In this document: positions 33,705 to 41,423 of the stretch, one piece after another | Layout of the letters: the number at the start of each line of letters is the position of its first letter | Numbering within the stretch: the first letter of the stretch is position 1 | Assembly (NCBI GenBank): GCA_007132725.1 | Contig: SLOD01000111.1 | Coordinates: forward strand, 1-43,511 | Reading direction: 5' to 3' | From: Candidatus Sumerlaeota bacterium | GTDB lineage: Bacteria; UBP6; UBA1177 | Length of the DNA stretch: 43,511 bases | The notes under the pieces: generated by a model | Databases searched by the model: none | What the model saw: only the letters and a program-made list of their open reading frames with translations | What the model was told of the DNA's origin: nothing | Translations under genes and position numbers: made by a program

Positions 33705-34491
33705 GACTTCTAAACATTTTAAAGGGTTTTGATTTAATAGCGGTTATCAGACAGTCTCCAAAAAGAGAGCCGACATATTTTTCATCTGTCAGAATTACAT
33801 CCCGGACTATACCGTCTCCACTTAACCGTATCTGCATATTTAAAGTTCCTTTTAAAGATCTGTCCCCGGCTTTGATCCTTTTATTGAAACACTTTTCAAC
33901 ATCAGGCAAAAGAGAGTCCATATGATCTTTTATGGTTTCAAAATCTAAAGAATCGGGTATTTCTTTCTGCCCTGACTTCTTCCACACATTCTCCAATTCT
34001 TTTTGTGACGGCATTTTAGAAGTAAAGCTCTTGTCTGATTCAGTTAACTCTCTTTTTTCAAGTTCCGGCTCAGATGCTTTTTGTTCAAGTTCCGCTTTTT
34101 TTTCTTCCGCCATTTGTATTCTGATCTTTTCCTGTTCTTTTTCTTCTGTAAGCCTTTTGCTGTAAAGATAAAAAGTGATCAATGCTGCAACAAGAGAGGA
34201 TAGAAGTATGATCATAAAAGGCAGCCTTGTCGATTTTTTCTTGACATCGAAGTCATCAATTTCTTCGGTTTGAGAAAATTCTTTTTGATCTCTTTCGGAT
34301 GCTTTTTTTTCAAAAAGGTCTGAATATTTGACAGCAAAGACTTCCCATTCCATTAAGTCTTTCTGTCCTCCAGTGGAAAAATAATAATTTTTGACAGTTT
34401 CTTTATTACTGAGACAGAAATCTACGATAGTCCGGTCATTGAATGTGGCAATAAGCTGTTTTGATCTTTTATGATAAACCTTGAAATACAT
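33670..34491 (-). CDS. Membrane protein with AgmX/TonB-like C-terminal domain
   Basis: In this 273-residue protein a cytosolic N-terminal part (1-95) precedes one membrane segment (about 96-115, RLPFMIILLSSLVAALITFYL). A Glu/Lys-rich coiled region follows (115-160), then a C-terminal domain (about 180-273). The blocks LLPDVEKCFNKRIKAGDRSLKGTLNMQIRLSGDGIVRDV and GDCLITAIKSKPF match the AgmX/PglI-type domain, a TonB-C-like module found in deltaproteobacterial-type motility and envelope proteins. It probably couples cytosolic and periplasmic events across the inner membrane. It starts 7 bases after the FHA gene, so the two are co-transcribed and perhaps act together. Confidence 0.75.
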   Translation of the reverse strand: MYFKVYHKRSKQLIATFNDRTIVDFCLSNKETVKNYYFSTGGQKDLMEWEVFAVKYSDLFEKKASERDQKEFSQTEEIDDFDVKKKSTRLPFMIILLSSLVAALITFYLYSKRLTEEKEQEKIRIQMAEEKKAELEQKASEPELEKRELTESDKSFTSKMPSQKELENVWKKSGQKEIPDSLDFETIKDHMDSLLPDVEKCFNKRIKAGDRSLKGTLNMQIRLSGDGIVRDVILTDEKYVGSLFGDCLITAIKSKPFKMFRSREQVFSYYWDL

Positions 34492-34498
34492 TTATCCC

Positions 34499-35683
34499 TC
34501 ATATATCAACAAGGTCATCAGGCACAGAATCTATCTCCGGTTCTTCGTTATTGTCTCCGGCAAGTATTCCCATGTCAACATATTTAAGAATTTCTGAAAG
34601 AAGTATAAAGTCGTCATTGTCGGGGAACATGTCAAGATAAGGCATAACTTCCTGGGTATTTATCATAAATTGGAGTGAGTCAAGTTCAGGCTTTGATATT
34701 TCAGACAGTTTTCCTGTCATTGGAATCATAAAGCGGAGAGAGTCATTACTCACAATTTTTCTGTATTTTTGTAATATTCCTTTTTGATTGGATATTTCCA
34801 TAAAAACATCTTCAAGCATCTCGTTTACGGTTTCTCTTTTTGGTGCCGGATCAACTTTGAATTCATAGTTCCCGTCATGGGCCAGAAGAAATCTCGAAAG
34901 AACTTTTTCCTGTGCAAATTTTTTATTTGACGGTGCTTCACAGGAAACTATTCCGTCACTACCGATGGCGATCTCAACTTTTTCTTTAAATGGATGATTT
35001 ATTTCTACAACAAGATAGCCTGTTGATGTTGATTGGGACAAATGTTTTAACAAGTCAACAGGGTCAATAGCTGATAAGCTCCCTTTGGTGGAAGCTAAAG
35101 AAGAATCCGGGACAGTTTTTGCAGTGGTGGCGGGGCCTCCTTTTTTTAAAGATACTTTGGCTACACTGACTTTTGACGAATTGCCGTTGCTATTTATCAT
35201 AGGGGCGTCAAGAGTGAGTGGTTCCTCATCGTAGTCATCATCTGCGAAAGGGGGTGCTGAAACTTCCTGTGTCGGTTTACTATGGCTGCTCGGTCTGGAA
35301 CCGGCACTGTTTTCTATCCCGTCTGTTACTTTGTTTTTGGTTTCACCCATGACAATGATCGAGTCACCGACAGATACTTCCATTCCGTCATCAAGTTCAA
35401 AAGGTGAGGCGGGTGTTATTTTTTCTCCGTTCACATATGTACCGTTCGTGCTGTTATTATCTTCAATAAATATTTTTCCGCCTTTACTGAAAATAACAGC
35501 ATGATGTCTACTCACTTTTGAATCAACTATTGCAACATCGGATGAAATATCTCTTCCTATCGTCAATTTCTGTCCATCTCTAATAGAAAATTCACCACCT
35601 GAATACTTTCCTTTTACAAAAGTAAATTTTATTTTACTTGTTCCAGAAGAAGAACTTTTAGCTAGGCTGCTGTATCTCCCCAT
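34499..35683 (-). CDS. FHA-domain protein with DUF4388-like C-terminal region
   Basis: From ATG 35683 (MGRYSSL...) the protein has 394 residues; GAGGTGAACTAC lies before the alternative ATG 35692, and either start is possible. After a Ser-rich N-terminus the forkhead-associated domain (about 20-115) shows LTIGRDISSDVAIVDSKVSRHHAVI and NNSTNGTYVNGEKI, the Arg/Ser/Asn set that binds phosphothreonine. A flexible acidic linker leads to a DUF4388-like region (about 200-300, DLLKHLSQSTSTGYLVVE). It is a cytosolic signalling adaptor likely controlled by a Ser/Thr kinase, none of which lies in the window. It is the first gene of the minus-strand unit ending with the protease. Confidence 0.85.
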   Translation of the reverse strand: MGRYSSLAKSSSSGTSKIKFTFVKGKYSGGEFSIRDGQKLTIGRDISSDVAIVDSKVSRHHAVIFSKGGKIFIEDNNSTNGTYVNGEKITPASPFELDDGMEVSVGDSIIVMGETKNKVTDGIENSAGSRPSSHSKPTQEVSAPPFADDDYDEEPLTLDAPMINSNGNSSKVSVAKVSLKKGGPATTAKTVPDSSLASTKGSLSAIDPVDLLKHLSQSTSTGYLVVEINHPFKEKVEIAIGSDGIVSCEAPSNKKFAQEKVLSRFLLAHDGNYEFKVDPAPKRETVNEMLEDVFMEISNQKGILQKYRKIVSNDSLRFMIPMTGKLSEISKPELDSLQFMINTQEVMPYLDMFPDNDDFILLSEILKYVDMGILAGDNNEEPEIDSVPDDLVDI

Positions 35684-35720
35684 GTAGTTCACCTCTAATG
35701 CATTCTACGATACAGCGATA

Positions 35721-35749
35721 ATGCTAAACAAAAATGACTGATTTTTCAA
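35721..35749 (-). promoter_or_regulatory. Candidate promoter for the FHA-aroE-protease unit
   Basis: On the minus strand TTGAAA (35749-35744), a 17-base spacer and TAGCAT (35726-35721) lie about 30 bases before the FHA start codons. Confidence 0.5.
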
Positions 35750-35949
35750 GAAAAAATATTAAAAACCTTGAAATAAAGCAGTGAAATCCATTCAAATCCG
35801 GAATACATAATCCACGGAAGAATTTCAAAACTTTCAAAAACTGCACATTTTCAGATAGAATTCTTTAATGATACGATCAATGCAAGGAGGGGGAAAACAT
35901 GCAAAAGAGGATACTTTGCCTTTGTTGACACAATCAGAAAACAAAAAGA

Positions 35950-35977
35950 TTGAATGAATGAAAGTTTTTGTTATAAT
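35950..35977 (+). promoter_or_regulatory. Promoter of the lipoprotein-add-sigma cluster
   Basis: TTGAAT (35950-35955), a 16-base spacer and a perfect TATAAT (35972-35977) lie 33 bases before ATG 36010. It is the clearest sigma70-type promoter in the window. Confidence 0.65.
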
Positions 35978-36009
35978 ACTCAACTGTAACGCTTTTTATG
36001 GAGTGTACG

Positions 36010-36675
36010 ATGAAAGTTAGGAGTTTTTTTGTCCTGTTTATATTCTTTGTTTTGATGATGTCGTGTGTACAGGAATCAGGAGATAAATACTACAATCCAA
36101 GCTTTTTAACAGATTCTGAATCATACTATCAGAGTTATCCTGACGATGTTGAGATAAGTGAAGAGGATGCCGCTGAATATGCGTGGGATGTGAGATTTAA
36201 TTTTTACGGTGTTATAAATGACAGCAACACCCCGATGGAAAATATGCAGTTTGGGAGTGGAACCCTCATTTACCTAAATGAACTGGGAGAAAGTATCTCT
36301 GTGAACAGTAGGGTGTGGGCGGTTAGAAAGCATATGAAAATAGCTTCCGGCCATGAGGTTCCTTTAATACAGGTCCTTTTTGGAGAAGATGATGTTTCTG
36401 AAGAAGGCACTAACTTGTACTATGTCCTTCAACTGGAAGGTTCTTCGATCAGTAGAACGGAAACATACTATCTCAATAACGATAAAATATACCGTGCTCA
36501 GGTTCTTCTTCAGGACGATGAGATCGTGGAAATATGCTATGATCAGGAACCTTATACTCACAGAGGCAGAGTTATTATCTACACAAATAATATCCGTGTG
36601 GGAGAAGATCTCAGGATAGAAGGTTATGCCATGATGAGAGATATGGAAACTGTCGAATGCAGAATTCTCAGATAA
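36010..36675 (+). CDS. Lipoprotein of unknown function
   Basis: From ATG 36010 (GGAGTG upstream) the protein has 221 residues; the ORF-track start 12 bases earlier is less well placed. The signal ends in a lipobox, FVLMMSCVQ. The mature chain is rich in Asp/Glu/Tyr (DSESYYQSYPDDVEISEEDAAEYAW) and mostly beta in its second half, with no recognised domain. It may be on either membrane. Twenty-two bases separate it from the adenosine deaminase gene, suggesting one transcript, but no functional link is apparent. Confidence 0.7.
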   Translation: MKVRSFFVLFIFFVLMMSCVQESGDKYYNPSFLTDSESYYQSYPDDVEISEEDAAEYAWDVRFNFYGVINDSNTPMENMQFGSGTLIYLNELGESISVNSRVWAVRKHMKIASGHEVPLIQVLFGEDDVSEEGTNLYYVLQLEGSSISRTETYYLNNDKIYRAQVLLQDDEIVEICYDQEPYTHRGRVIIYTNNIRVGEDLRIEGYAMMRDMETVECRILR

Positions 36676-36697
36676 ACTTTTCAAAAAAGGTGATCAG

Positions 36698-37780
36698 TTG
36701 ACAGATTTAAAGCCGATAAAAAAATTTGATAGGAAGTTTTTTGAAAAACTGCCTAAAACAGACCTTCATGTTCACCTTGACGGTTCTCTCAGACTTGAGA
36801 CAATTCTTGATCTTGCACAGAAAGATAAGATAGACCTTGGAGCTGACAATGTTGAAAGTCTTGAGAAACTCATTAGTCCGGGGAGAACCCATAAGTCACT
36901 TGACAGCTATCTTAAAGGATTTGAAACTACTTTGAAAGTTCTGCAGACAAAAGAATCCCTTTACAGAGCGGCATATGAATTGGCGGAAGATTGTGCCTTG
37001 GAAAATGTAGGTTATATCGAGGTTCGTTACTCTCCCATTCTTCACACTCATAGAAAACTATCTTTAACAGCCATCGTTGAATCTGTTGTAGAAGGTTTAA
37101 AGGATGCTCAAAAAGACTTTAATATTAATAGCGGTGTAATTATTTGCGGAATAAGAAATATTTCTCCTGAAGTGAGCCGCAGGATGGCTGAACTGGCGGT
37201 TGCATATAAAAATAGAGGTGTTGTGGCTTTTGATCTTGCAGGGGCGGAATATAATTATCCGGCAAAAGATCACATTGATTCCTTTAACCTTATACTATCA
37301 AATAATGTAAATGTAACAATACATGCCGGAGAGGCATATGGTCCCGACAGTATTCATCAGGCACTTCACTATTGCGGAGCACACAGGATAGGTCATGGGG
37401 TAAGGTTAAGGGAAGACGGCGATCTGCTTAATTATGTTAATGACCACAGAATTCCTCTTGAACTCTGTCCTTCAAGCAATGTACAGACAGGTGCTGTAAA
37501 GTCAATAGAGGAGCATCCTTTGAAGTTTTATCTTGATTTGGGAATAAGAGTTACAATAAATACCGATAACCGGTTGATAACAGATACCACTATGACCGAT
37601 GAATACGCTCTGATATATGATACTTTTGACCTTTCACCTCAAAACATTCTGGATTTGGTAATTAACGGAGTCAAAAGTTCTTTTATTCCATTTGAGTACA
37701 AAAAATGGTATTTGAGAGATATTAAGAGAAAAACGATCGCTCTGATAGAAGAGCATACTGGTCAAAGCTTGTTTGACTGA
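36698..37780 (+). CDS. add: Adenosine deaminase-family enzyme
   Basis: This 360-residue zinc-dependent amidohydrolase deaminates adenosine to inosine in purine salvage. Metal and catalytic residues are in place: HVH in TDLHVHLDGS (His24, His26), His209 with Glu in TIHAGEA, HRIGHGVRL (about 229-237) and ELCPSSNVQTGAV. The segment INTDNRL (about 288) has TDN where eukaryotic ADA has DDP; this is common in bacterial Add and in aminofutalosine deaminases, so the related substrate cannot be excluded. The TTG start has AAAGGTGAT upstream. The sigma-factor gene follows after 6 bases. Confidence 0.9.
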   Translation: MTDLKPIKKFDRKFFEKLPKTDLHVHLDGSLRLETILDLAQKDKIDLGADNVESLEKLISPGRTHKSLDSYLKGFETTLKVLQTKESLYRAAYELAEDCALENVGYIEVRYSPILHTHRKLSLTAIVESVVEGLKDAQKDFNINSGVIICGIRNISPEVSRRMAELAVAYKNRGVVAFDLAGAEYNYPAKDHIDSFNLILSNNVNVTIHAGEAYGPDSIHQALHYCGAHRIGHGVRLREDGDLLNYVNDHRIPLELCPSSNVQTGAVKSIEEHPLKFYLDLGIRVTINTDNRLITDTTMTDEYALIYDTFDLSPQNILDLVINGVKSSFIPFEYKKWYLRDIKRKTIALIEEHTGQSLFD

Positions 37781-37786
37781 GGTGTA

Positions 37787-38350
37787 ATGGTTTCTTTTGA
37801 AGAAAAACTTCTTGTTAAAAAAGCTGTCTTGGGTGATGTAGAAGCATTTGAAAAACTTGTTTCTGTTGAAGAAAGAAAATTTTTTTCATTTGCTCTTTCC
37901 ATAAGCGGTGGAAACCGTTCTGTAGCTGAGGATATATACCAGGAAGCTATTACCAAGGCATTTTTGAATATCAAAAAATTTTCTGCAAAGTCGTCTTTTT
38001 CAACTTGGCTTTGGAAAATAATAAGGAATGCTTATTTTGACTACCTGAAAGCCGAAAAAAAATGGAGCGGTATTCATGTAGATGATGTAGAGGGTTTTGA
38101 GCAGTCAAATGATGACGATGCTGATATGGAGCTGATAAAAGAAGATAGAGCCGCAATGATTAGAAAACTTATATCTGAATTGCCGGTTCTTTATGTGGAG
38201 GCTATAACCCTTGTGGACCTACAGGAAATGGATCACGATGATGCTGCAAAGTTAGTGGGAGTTGATAAGAATCTGCTTAAAGTAAGATTGCACAGGGCAA
38301 GAATAAAGTTGCATAAACTCATAGAGGAGAACAAAAAATATTTTGACTGA
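37787..38350 (+). CDS. ECF-type RNA polymerase sigma factor
   Basis: This is a 187-residue sigma70-family factor with only regions 2 and 4. Region 2 is about residues 10-90 (AEDIYQEAITKAFLNIKKF, STWLWKIIRNAYFDYLKAEKK); region 4 is about 125-180 (ELPVLYVEAITLVDLQEMDHDDAAKLVGVDKNLLKVRLHRARIKL, the helix-turn-helix that reads the -35). GAGGTG stands before ATG 37787. The gene is followed by a membrane protein in the anti-sigma position and an envelope protein, the usual arrangement for an envelope-stress or surface regulon. Which promoters it reads cannot be told from here. Confidence 0.93.
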   Translation: MVSFEEKLLVKKAVLGDVEAFEKLVSVEERKFFSFALSISGGNRSVAEDIYQEAITKAFLNIKKFSAKSSFSTWLWKIIRNAYFDYLKAEKKWSGIHVDDVEGFEQSNDDDADMELIKEDRAAMIRKLISELPVLYVEAITLVDLQEMDHDDAAKLVGVDKNLLKVRLHRARIKLHKLIEENKKYFD

Positions 38351-38408
38351 TGATGTAACCGTAAAACAGCGAAGAGCGTCTTATTAAATGGATGGAGCGG
38401 GAAAGAAA

Positions 38409-39011
38409 ATGTCTGAGAAGAGAGCTCAACATATTTACAATGATTTTTTAAAGGGATACGACCCGCAATCTGAAAGTGTCCCTGATCGTTTAAAAATGGA
38501 GTTGCATGATAAACTCCTTCGTGCCGCCGAGTTGAAAAAACGGAAACACAAAGTAAATACGTTTTTAAAATATTTGTCCGCCATTGCTGCGACCATACTG
38601 ATAATTCTTGTTTATGGACTACGGATAGATACACTTGACGATTCTGTTGAAAGAAGGCTTGTCCACCAATCATCAGTGCCTCGCGGAAAACCTGTCACGG
38701 TAACACTTATGTATGATGCTGTAGATGATTTTGATGATGTTTACTTCAATATTAAGCTTGACCCCGGTATTTATTTTTATTCTGATATAGAGGATGTGAA
38801 AAGTGCAAGGGAACACAGTTGGAAAGGTTCTCTTGAAAAAGGTGCCAATAAAATCCCTTTTGTTGTCGATCAAACGGAACTCGGTAAAAGAAAAATTTTA
38901 GTTTCAGCAACTTATGGTAATTTTGTCCATTTTCAGGAAATAGTGCTTGATGCATCTGAAGAAGCGATAGTCCTTTCTTTATACCAGTATCAGCCTGTGT
39001 TTGTGCCATGA
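38409..39011 (+). CDS. Single-pass membrane protein, probable anti-sigma factor
   Basis: From ATG 38409 (GGGAAAG upstream) the protein has 200 residues; ATG 38388 adds 7. A cytosolic N-terminal part (about 1-50, YNDFLKGYDPQSESVPDRLKMELHDKLL) is followed by one membrane helix (about 55-73, YLSAIAATILIILVYGL) and a beta-rich periplasmic domain (about 85-200). This topology and the position after an ECF sigma gene fit an anti-sigma factor. The zinc-binding HxxxCxxC motif of ZAS anti-sigmas is absent. The stop overlaps the next start as ATGA. Confidence 0.65.
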   Translation: MSEKRAQHIYNDFLKGYDPQSESVPDRLKMELHDKLLRAAELKKRKHKVNTFLKYLSAIAATILIILVYGLRIDTLDDSVERRLVHQSSVPRGKPVTVTLMYDAVDDFDDVYFNIKLDPGIYFYSDIEDVKSAREHSWKGSLEKGANKIPFVVDQTELGKRKILVSATYGNFVHFQEIVLDASEEAIVLSLYQYQPVFVP

Positions 39012-39973
39012 TAAAATTTAATCGTATTTTTTTTCATACTGTTGTTATTTTGCCGGTATTTTTTTTGATGACAACCCGTCTGTTATCAGCCAGTGCCGAC
39101 TCCAAAGACCCTTTTTCCGTGCTTGTTATGGTTGAAACCGGAGAAAATGTCGTAGATTGGGAAAAAAAGATTTTCACCCATTTAGAAAGGAAAGCGTCCT
39201 TGGAAGATCAGGAAGAACAAGAAGAAGATATTCAGAGAGAAAAAGAGACAGCAGTAACTGAAAAAACATCAGATGAAAATTTAAAGGAGGATATTGAAGC
39301 GACTGTCACAGAAATGGATATCGAATCTTTAGAGCATACAGATGTAATATCAGAAGAGACAAAGGCTCTGTCATTGAAAGATGAGGTAAAAATAGAGATG
39401 GATGAAAGTGGTTCTGATGAAAGAAATGCTAAGTGGGGAGAGTATTACGGTCCTACACTCCGGCATGAAAGATTGGAAGAAAATATAGAAACAGTGAGGC
39501 CGGCTGTTGATGATCATGAGGAACAGATAGTCTATAAAGATGAAGGTTCAATGTTTCCCCTTGATATTATAGTTTACGGTCAAGGTGGCAGCAACTATAC
39601 TCCGATGATAAATACCGGAATAAAAGTGAGTTACTGGAATTTGTTCTCTTCTGTATCTGTAGGCACAGACTTCAGCTCATCTCTTAACAGGCCGATAGGA
39701 GTGAATATGTTTGTAGGAGGTTTCTACAGGCTTTGGGATATTTCTGTTAATGCGGCTTTGGGATATGAGAAGATATGGGATTTTTCTGATGAGGGGACGC
39801 TTGACAACTATTCTCTCGGATTTAAAACCGGACTTAACTACCATATGCTTTCGTGGATGTCTATTTCTGCCGGAGCGGGTTTAAATTACTGCATAATGAA
39901 AGATAGCGGTTTTGCAGATGGGAAGTTTGTCCCAATGATTTTTGGTGGTTTTGAGTTTAATTTAATAAAATGA
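39008..39973 (+). CDS. Exported acidic protein with outer-membrane beta-barrel-like C-terminus
   Basis: In this 321-residue protein, a signal peptide (about 1-28, VVILPVFFLMTTRLLSASA) is followed by a very acidic, probably disordered region (about 55-170, rich in Glu) and a C-terminal part of alternating beta strands (about 180-321, IIVYGQGGSNYTPMINTGIKVSYWNLFSSVSVG ... FGGFEFNLIK). It resembles an eight-stranded outer-membrane barrel, although it lacks a terminal Phe. It is coupled by ATGA to the probable anti-sigma gene, so it may be part of, or controlled by, that regulatory unit. It is followed by a strong terminator. Confidence 0.7.
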   Translation: MIKFNRIFFHTVVILPVFFLMTTRLLSASADSKDPFSVLVMVETGENVVDWEKKIFTHLERKASLEDQEEQEEDIQREKETAVTEKTSDENLKEDIEATVTEMDIESLEHTDVISEETKALSLKDEVKIEMDESGSDERNAKWGEYYGPTLRHERLEENIETVRPAVDDHEEQIVYKDEGSMFPLDIIVYGQGGSNYTPMINTGIKVSYWNLFSSVSVGTDFSSSLNRPIGVNMFVGGFYRLWDISVNAALGYEKIWDFSDEGTLDNYSLGFKTGLNYHMLSWMSISAGAGLNYCIMKDSGFADGKFVPMIFGGFEFNLIK

Positions 39974-40093
39974 TCATACCGTTGTAACTTTTAATGGAAT
40001 TTTGATGTCAAAACTATAGTTCTTTTGAAGAGAAGAGACGCCTTGAAATATAGCAATATTTTCAGGTGCCTCATATCTGACGGGATTGTAAAT

Positions 40094-40131
40094 GCCGGCT
40101 GAAGGTGGGTCAGTCGGCTTTTTGTTTTTTT
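40094..40131 (+). terminator. Rho-independent terminator
   Basis: GCCGGCTGA (40094-40102) pairs with TCAGTCGGC (40110-40118) over 9 bp including one G-U, with a 7-base loop, and is followed by TTTTTGTTTTTTT. It ends the transcript of the sigma-factor cluster before the tRNA genes. Confidence 0.9.
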
Positions 40132-40166
40132 AAGGGGTGTCTTTGTTGATACAGTTCAAAAAAACA

Positions 40167-40196
40167 TTGACAATCAGGCTTTGATAGATATATTTT
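40167..40196 (+). promoter_or_regulatory. Candidate promoter of the tRNA cluster
   Basis: TTGACA (40167-40172), an 18-base spacer and TATTTT (40191-40196) lie 11 bases before the tRNA-Gly 5' end. The spacing is slightly long but the position is right for a tRNA operon. Confidence 0.5.
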
Positions 40197-40207
40197 TTTT
40201 TTGCTGA

Positions 40208-40282
<75 letters not shown>

Positions 40283-40323
40283 TTTTTTTGTGGTCTTTAT
40301 ACTTCAAATGCAGTTTGTATGTT

Positions 40324-40397
40324 GGCGCCTTGGCCAAGTGGTAAGGCAGAGGTCTGCAAAATCTCCATCTCCGGTTCGAATCCGGAAGGCGCCTCCA
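40324..40397 (+). tRNA. tRNA-Cys (anticodon GCA)
   Basis: The 74-base cloverleaf has acceptor GGCGCCT paired with AGGCGCC, the anticodon loop CTGCAAA, the T arm CCGGTTCGAATCCGG and an encoded CCA. It follows tRNA-Gly by 41 bases. Confidence 0.97.
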
Positions 40398-40417
40398 TTG
40401 TTTTTCTTCGGTTTTGT

Positions 40418-40505
40418 GCCGGAGTGGCGGAATAGGTAGACGCAAGGGACTTAAAATCCCTCGGGATTATATCCTGTACCGGTTCAAGTCCGGTCTCCGG
40501 TACCA
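40418..40505 (+). tRNA. tRNA-Leu (anticodon TAA)
   Basis: This 88-base type II tRNA has a long variable arm. Acceptor GCCGGAG pairs with CTCCGGT (first pair G-U), the anticodon arm is AGGGA-CTTAAAA-TCCCT, the variable arm is CGGGATTATATCCTG, the T arm has GGTTCAAGTCC, and CCA is encoded. It ends 12 bases before the end of the convergent membrane protein gene. Confidence 0.96.
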
Positions 40506-40517
40506 TCTCATGATATA

Positions 40518-41423
40518 TCAGACAGCTGTTTTTGCAAAAAGTGCTGTAAATAAGAAGATAGAGAAATATATAGGGATAATAAAAGGTTTTAACTTTTTGG
40601 TTTTGATTGACAGGTAGATAGAGCTGCTTAAAAGAAAAATTGGAGGTGTACAGATGGCGACATCTGCTATCGAAGGTATTTCCCCTTTGGATATTAACAC
40701 AGTATGAAAACCCATGATCAAAACAAAAACCGGAATAAAAACAAAAAAATTGTGGGCGGGTTTTATGTTATTTTCTGACATAAACTTTAAAATGTCCTTT
40801 TTAAATGTGAGTATTATTATAACGGAGCACATTGCTATCATTTGAAGCGAGTAGAATTTTTGAGGATCAAAAAAAGTTGATTTCAGAAAAAAAGCGGAAG
40901 GGTGGTTTTCTGCTACCGATATCCATGAAAATCCAAATAAAACAAAAGAACCGTATACGGAAAGAATTGTAGCGGCAAGAGAAGTTTTAAAGTTTTTAGT
41001 AAGATATATTCCAGCCATGTATGTGAATATTAAAAGCAGTACAAGTTCCGGGAACATGGGCCAGTTCTTCGGATGAAATGCAAGGAGAGTCGCCATCTCT
41101 TTAACAACTTGAAAAAAAGATTCGGGAGCAACATAGTTCAGCCTCCATTCTTCACCCATTAAAGTTGCATAGATAAGGGGAATAAAAGTAAGCAGCGACC
41201 CTGCTGAAAAAAACCACAGACGATTTTCTTCAACTTTTAAGACCTGTTTGAATATAAGTACGAACCACAATAGAACTCCGGTAAACCAGAATAGTTGATG
41301 AATAAATATATGTGCGGTCAGGTACTTCATTTCAATAAATATCCTCGTTGAAATGATCACCTGATACACTATTAGAGATAGCGTCAACCGGTGTTCTGAT
41401 GCAAAACGGAAAGTCTGTTTCAT
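40518..41423 (-). CDS. Polytopic membrane protein of unknown function
   Basis: From ATG 41423 (overlapping the upstream stop as ATGA; the ORF track uses TTG 41429) the protein has 301 residues with about eight hydrophobic helices and short loops. No family signature is recognised. Its tight coupling to the larger membrane protein upstream suggests the two form a complex or pathway, perhaps in polyprenol-linked sugar transfer. It ends 13 bases from tRNA-Leu on the opposite strand. Confidence 0.7.
   Translation of the reverse strand: MKQTFRFASEHRLTLSLIVYQVIISTRIFIEMKYLTAHIFIHQLFWFTGVLLWFVLIFKQVLKVEENRLWFFSAGSLLTFIPLIYATLMGEEWRLNYVAPESFFQVVKEMATLLAFHPKNWPMFPELVLLLIFTYMAGIYLTKNFKTSLAATILSVYGSFVLFGFSWISVAENHPSAFFLKSTFFDPQKFYSLQMIAMCSVIIILTFKKDILKFMSENNIKPAHNFFVFIPVFVLIMGFHTVLISKGEIPSIADVAICTPPIFLLSSSIYLSIKTKKLKPFIIPIYFSIFLFTALFAKTAV

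Larger units (their letters stand above)
35693..36009. other. Divergent intergenic region
   Basis: This 317-base gap separates the divergent FHA gene and lipoprotein gene. It holds the two proposed promoters listed separately. Near the middle, AAGGAGGGGG (35885-35894) stands directly before ATG 35899, which opens a 9-codon frame (MQKRILCLC) ending at TGA 35926-35928. It is preceded by AT-rich sequence without recognisable genes. No terminator hairpin or repeat was seen. Confidence 0.5.

Noticed and set aside
40522-40547. Hairpin ACAGC/GCTGT as a bidirectional terminator
   Set aside because: The stem is short, lacks a U-tract, and is inside the coding end of the minus-strand gene.
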